Of a stretch of 64,000 bases of DNA, positions 62,268-64,000 are shown piece after piece; position 1 is the stretch's first letter, and every line of letters begins with the position of its first letter. The stretch is from NCBI RefSeq assembly GCF_008831285.2, contig NC_045141.1:21792742-21856741 (forward strand), written 5' to 3'. The notes under the pieces were generated by a model, which searched no databases, was not told where the DNA came from, and worked only from the letters and a program-made list of their open reading frames with translations. Made by a program: the position numbers and the translations under genes. The DNA is from Nymphaea colorata (taxonomy: Eukaryota > Streptophyta > Magnoliopsida > Nymphaeales > Nymphaeaceae).

Positions 62268-63616
62268 GTAATGAGGAAAACTACCCATTGATAAAAAAAA
62301 ACCTTTCGGACTTATTGAATAGTTCGATCGATGGCCTACCTCACGGCCCAATACGTATTTGTCGGACCAGAAACCTGGACTAAGATGCTTCCTTCTTTTG
62401 TTTTAAACCGGTTGCCTAAACCATGCTTTGAGCAGCAACCTGACAGTTCCATTATTATGGTTTGGTAGTTACGACTCGACACTTTCCCTTAGTGGTTTGG
62501 CAGAGCCGACACAGGGCGACAAAATTATCTGTCAATATGGGGCCTGAATTGATCAAAAACTAATTTTTATTTTTTTAATACAAAAGCATCTTACAATCCC
62601 ATACCATAAACATTTTGGTTCTTGAGGCCAACTTGGACATCAGTAGCAGAGTCTGCAACTAATTTGAATACTAGTTATGCTGATAACGTACCAATGGCAA
62701 TCAGTGCAGGTGGAACGGTAGGGATGAACTTGGAAAAGAACACAGCAGGGATATACTTATCGATTAACCATAAGTTGCCATGGGTAGAAGAAAAAGAAGA
62801 ACTACCAAGAGAAGAGAGAGAAAGGATCGTGATTTGGTATCACTCGTAGCAAACTGGCAGTTTCGCAGCTGAGGAATCCGCCAATAAAGAGACCACGGAC
62901 AAAGAGATAGAACTCAGGCTTGATTACCAAATATCCATCAACCTTTCCGCTTTGAGATGGAATCATGGAACCGTACACATACATCATAGATTCTTCCTTA
63001 GAGAATAAGCAAATCAACAGGCCTTCCTTTTCCTGTTTACTTTTTGAAAATAAGACACGTGAGCAAGCTTCAGCAATGAAAATCGGTCAGTTCCAGTTGC
63101 TCTAGTGGTGTCCTACACCATTGAGTTGAAACTTGAAGCTGCATTGGAACCCTGGTTTCTGCAGATTTTACGACTCAGTTCCGACATGACAGCTGCACGC
63201 TCTCCCGTTCTTCAACTGAAAGGTTTTATCTAGGTTTCTTGCAGATACAAATATACTAGGCATTCTGAACTCTTGGAATTATCCTCTACCCAGAGAAATG
63301 ATGCTGACTCATTTAACCGCATGATCTCCTACACACGGGGTGTACCCGGCGCCTTTTCTAATCAAGGCAATCCCCTAGGTAAATTGTCATAGGAAAAGGG
63401 CATCACTTTTTCCTGTGTATGTGTGTTTGTGCTTGCTAAGAGAGAGAGAGAGAGAGACAGACAGAACATGTTTTTTCGTTTTTTTCTTTTCTCCTCTTCC
63501 AGGCAACTTTCGACAACACTCAAACCCCGGAAGGAACAAAGATTTCAGACTACAGAAGAGGCGAAAGGGAGTGGATAAAGAAGAGGCCTTCTTAACAGTT
63601 GACAGACTTCCATTTG
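62268..63616. other. Intergenic region and 3' flank of the ELMO-domain gene
   Basis: No supported gene. It includes a (GA)n run at about 63439-63457. Open frames of 70-77 codons match no family I know. The part next to 63617 is the presumed 3' untranslated region of the ELMO-domain gene. Confidence 0.45.
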
Positions 63617-63902
63617 TCACTGAAGTAACAATCTGTAAGATGGCATGTCTTCAAGACGTCCTATGTCTTCAAGCAACAACTCCTTTTCTAGCTGTGCACG
63701 TGTGGCCTTCATAACAGACTGCACCGATGCAGTAAAATAAAACATCAAATACTTAAAAGTCACACAGGTTGCATATGGACACGGAATTCAAAAGCAAGGA
63801 AGCTTACATTGAAGTCCATGTATGTAGCACGCATGGCAAGCCACTGCTCGTCCATCATCTTGAATGCAACACAATATAGCAGGTCAAATGCCCATTCGTT
63901 CT
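63617..63902 (-). CDS. ELMO/CED-12 domain protein, last two exons; gene continues beyond the right edge
   Basis: Exon 63902-63808 gives ENEWAFDLLYCVAFKMMDEQ and WLAMRATYMDFN. Exon 63718-63617 gives SVMKATRAQLEKELLLEDIG then RLEDMPSYRLLLQ and a TGA. The intron (63807-63719) is GT-AG and the phase agrees. These are the conserved C-terminal parts of the plant ELMO-domain proteins. In animals ELMO proteins act with DOCK exchange factors on Rac or as Arl GTPase-activating proteins; the role in plants is poorly defined. The upstream exon ends in the first base of a Glu codon and lies beyond 63903; none was recognised before the window ends. Confidence 0.85.
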
Positions 63903-64000
63903 CTGTAAAGCAAGAACATTCAATGTTAGCTATAGATATAAAATTCATCGAGTTCCTCTTATCATAATAGTTATCCTCTATATCAGATCTTCCATCGTCA

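Noticed and set aside
1..64000. tRNA, rRNA, CRISPR or known miRNA genes
   Set aside because: I scanned by eye for tRNA boxes, common plant miRNA sequences and regular spacer arrays and found none beyond the SINE-like A/B boxes. A covariance-model search could still find something.

Overview
This is plant nuclear DNA, almost certainly from an angiosperm. It is AT-rich, its GT-AG introns run from about 80 bp to more than 2 kb, GA/CT and TA microsatellites are dense, and the recognisable genes are plant families. The exact lineage cannot be read from the sequence. Exon models below were made by hand: reading frame and splice phase were carried across each junction and compared with remembered family sequences. 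No alignment was run.

Layout. (1) Positions 1-3109, minus strand: the N-terminal 240 residues of a WAT1-related (nodulin MtN21/EamA) transporter, running off the left edge. (2) 6800-14179, minus: a complete 8-exon GATA transcription factor of the GATA26/27 type (564 aa), with a class B zinc finger and an Asx-homology/DEUBAD-like region. (3) 14.2-22.9 kb: gene-poor, with degenerate repeats. (4) About 22.9-36.7 kb, minus: ALG12, the dolichyl-P-Man alpha-1,6-mannosyltransferase of N-glycan assembly, in about 19 exons over 13.8 kb. Its introns carry a hAT-type MITE with a perfect 8-bp target duplication, a 180-bp tandem duplication and a likely SINE. (5) 36.7-45.1 kb: intergenic, with microsatellites and a likely tRNA-derived SINE. 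(6) 45.08-48.05 kb, plus: a WRKY12-like group IIc WRKY gene. (7) 51.1-56.7 kb: an unusual tandem array. (8) 58.88-60.22 kb, plus: a complete cytosolic nucleoside diphosphate kinase (148 aa). (9) 60.9-61.6 kb: a decayed LINE reverse transcriptase. (10) 61.7-62.3 kb: a minisatellite cluster. (11) 63.6-63.9 kb, minus: the last two exons of an ELMO-domain protein that continues past the right edge.

The most unusual structure is the array at 51.66-56.23 kb. About 11 units of about 440 bp each carry two C2H2-type QALGGH zinc-finger reading frames on opposite strands. The plus frame resembles finger 1 of ZAT11/ZAT12-type proteins, with its last zinc ligand changed to Cys. The minus frame resembles finger 2 followed by a DLNLPP EAR motif. 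It looks as if a two-finger ZAT gene was split, one half inverted, and the pair amplified. Many copies are broken, but five plus-strand frames and one complete minus-strand frame stay open. Tail-to-tail frames 21-24 bp apart could yield complementary transcripts. The array is bracketed by about 475-bp direct repeats. The genes here belong to unrelated pathways and no functional cluster is evident.
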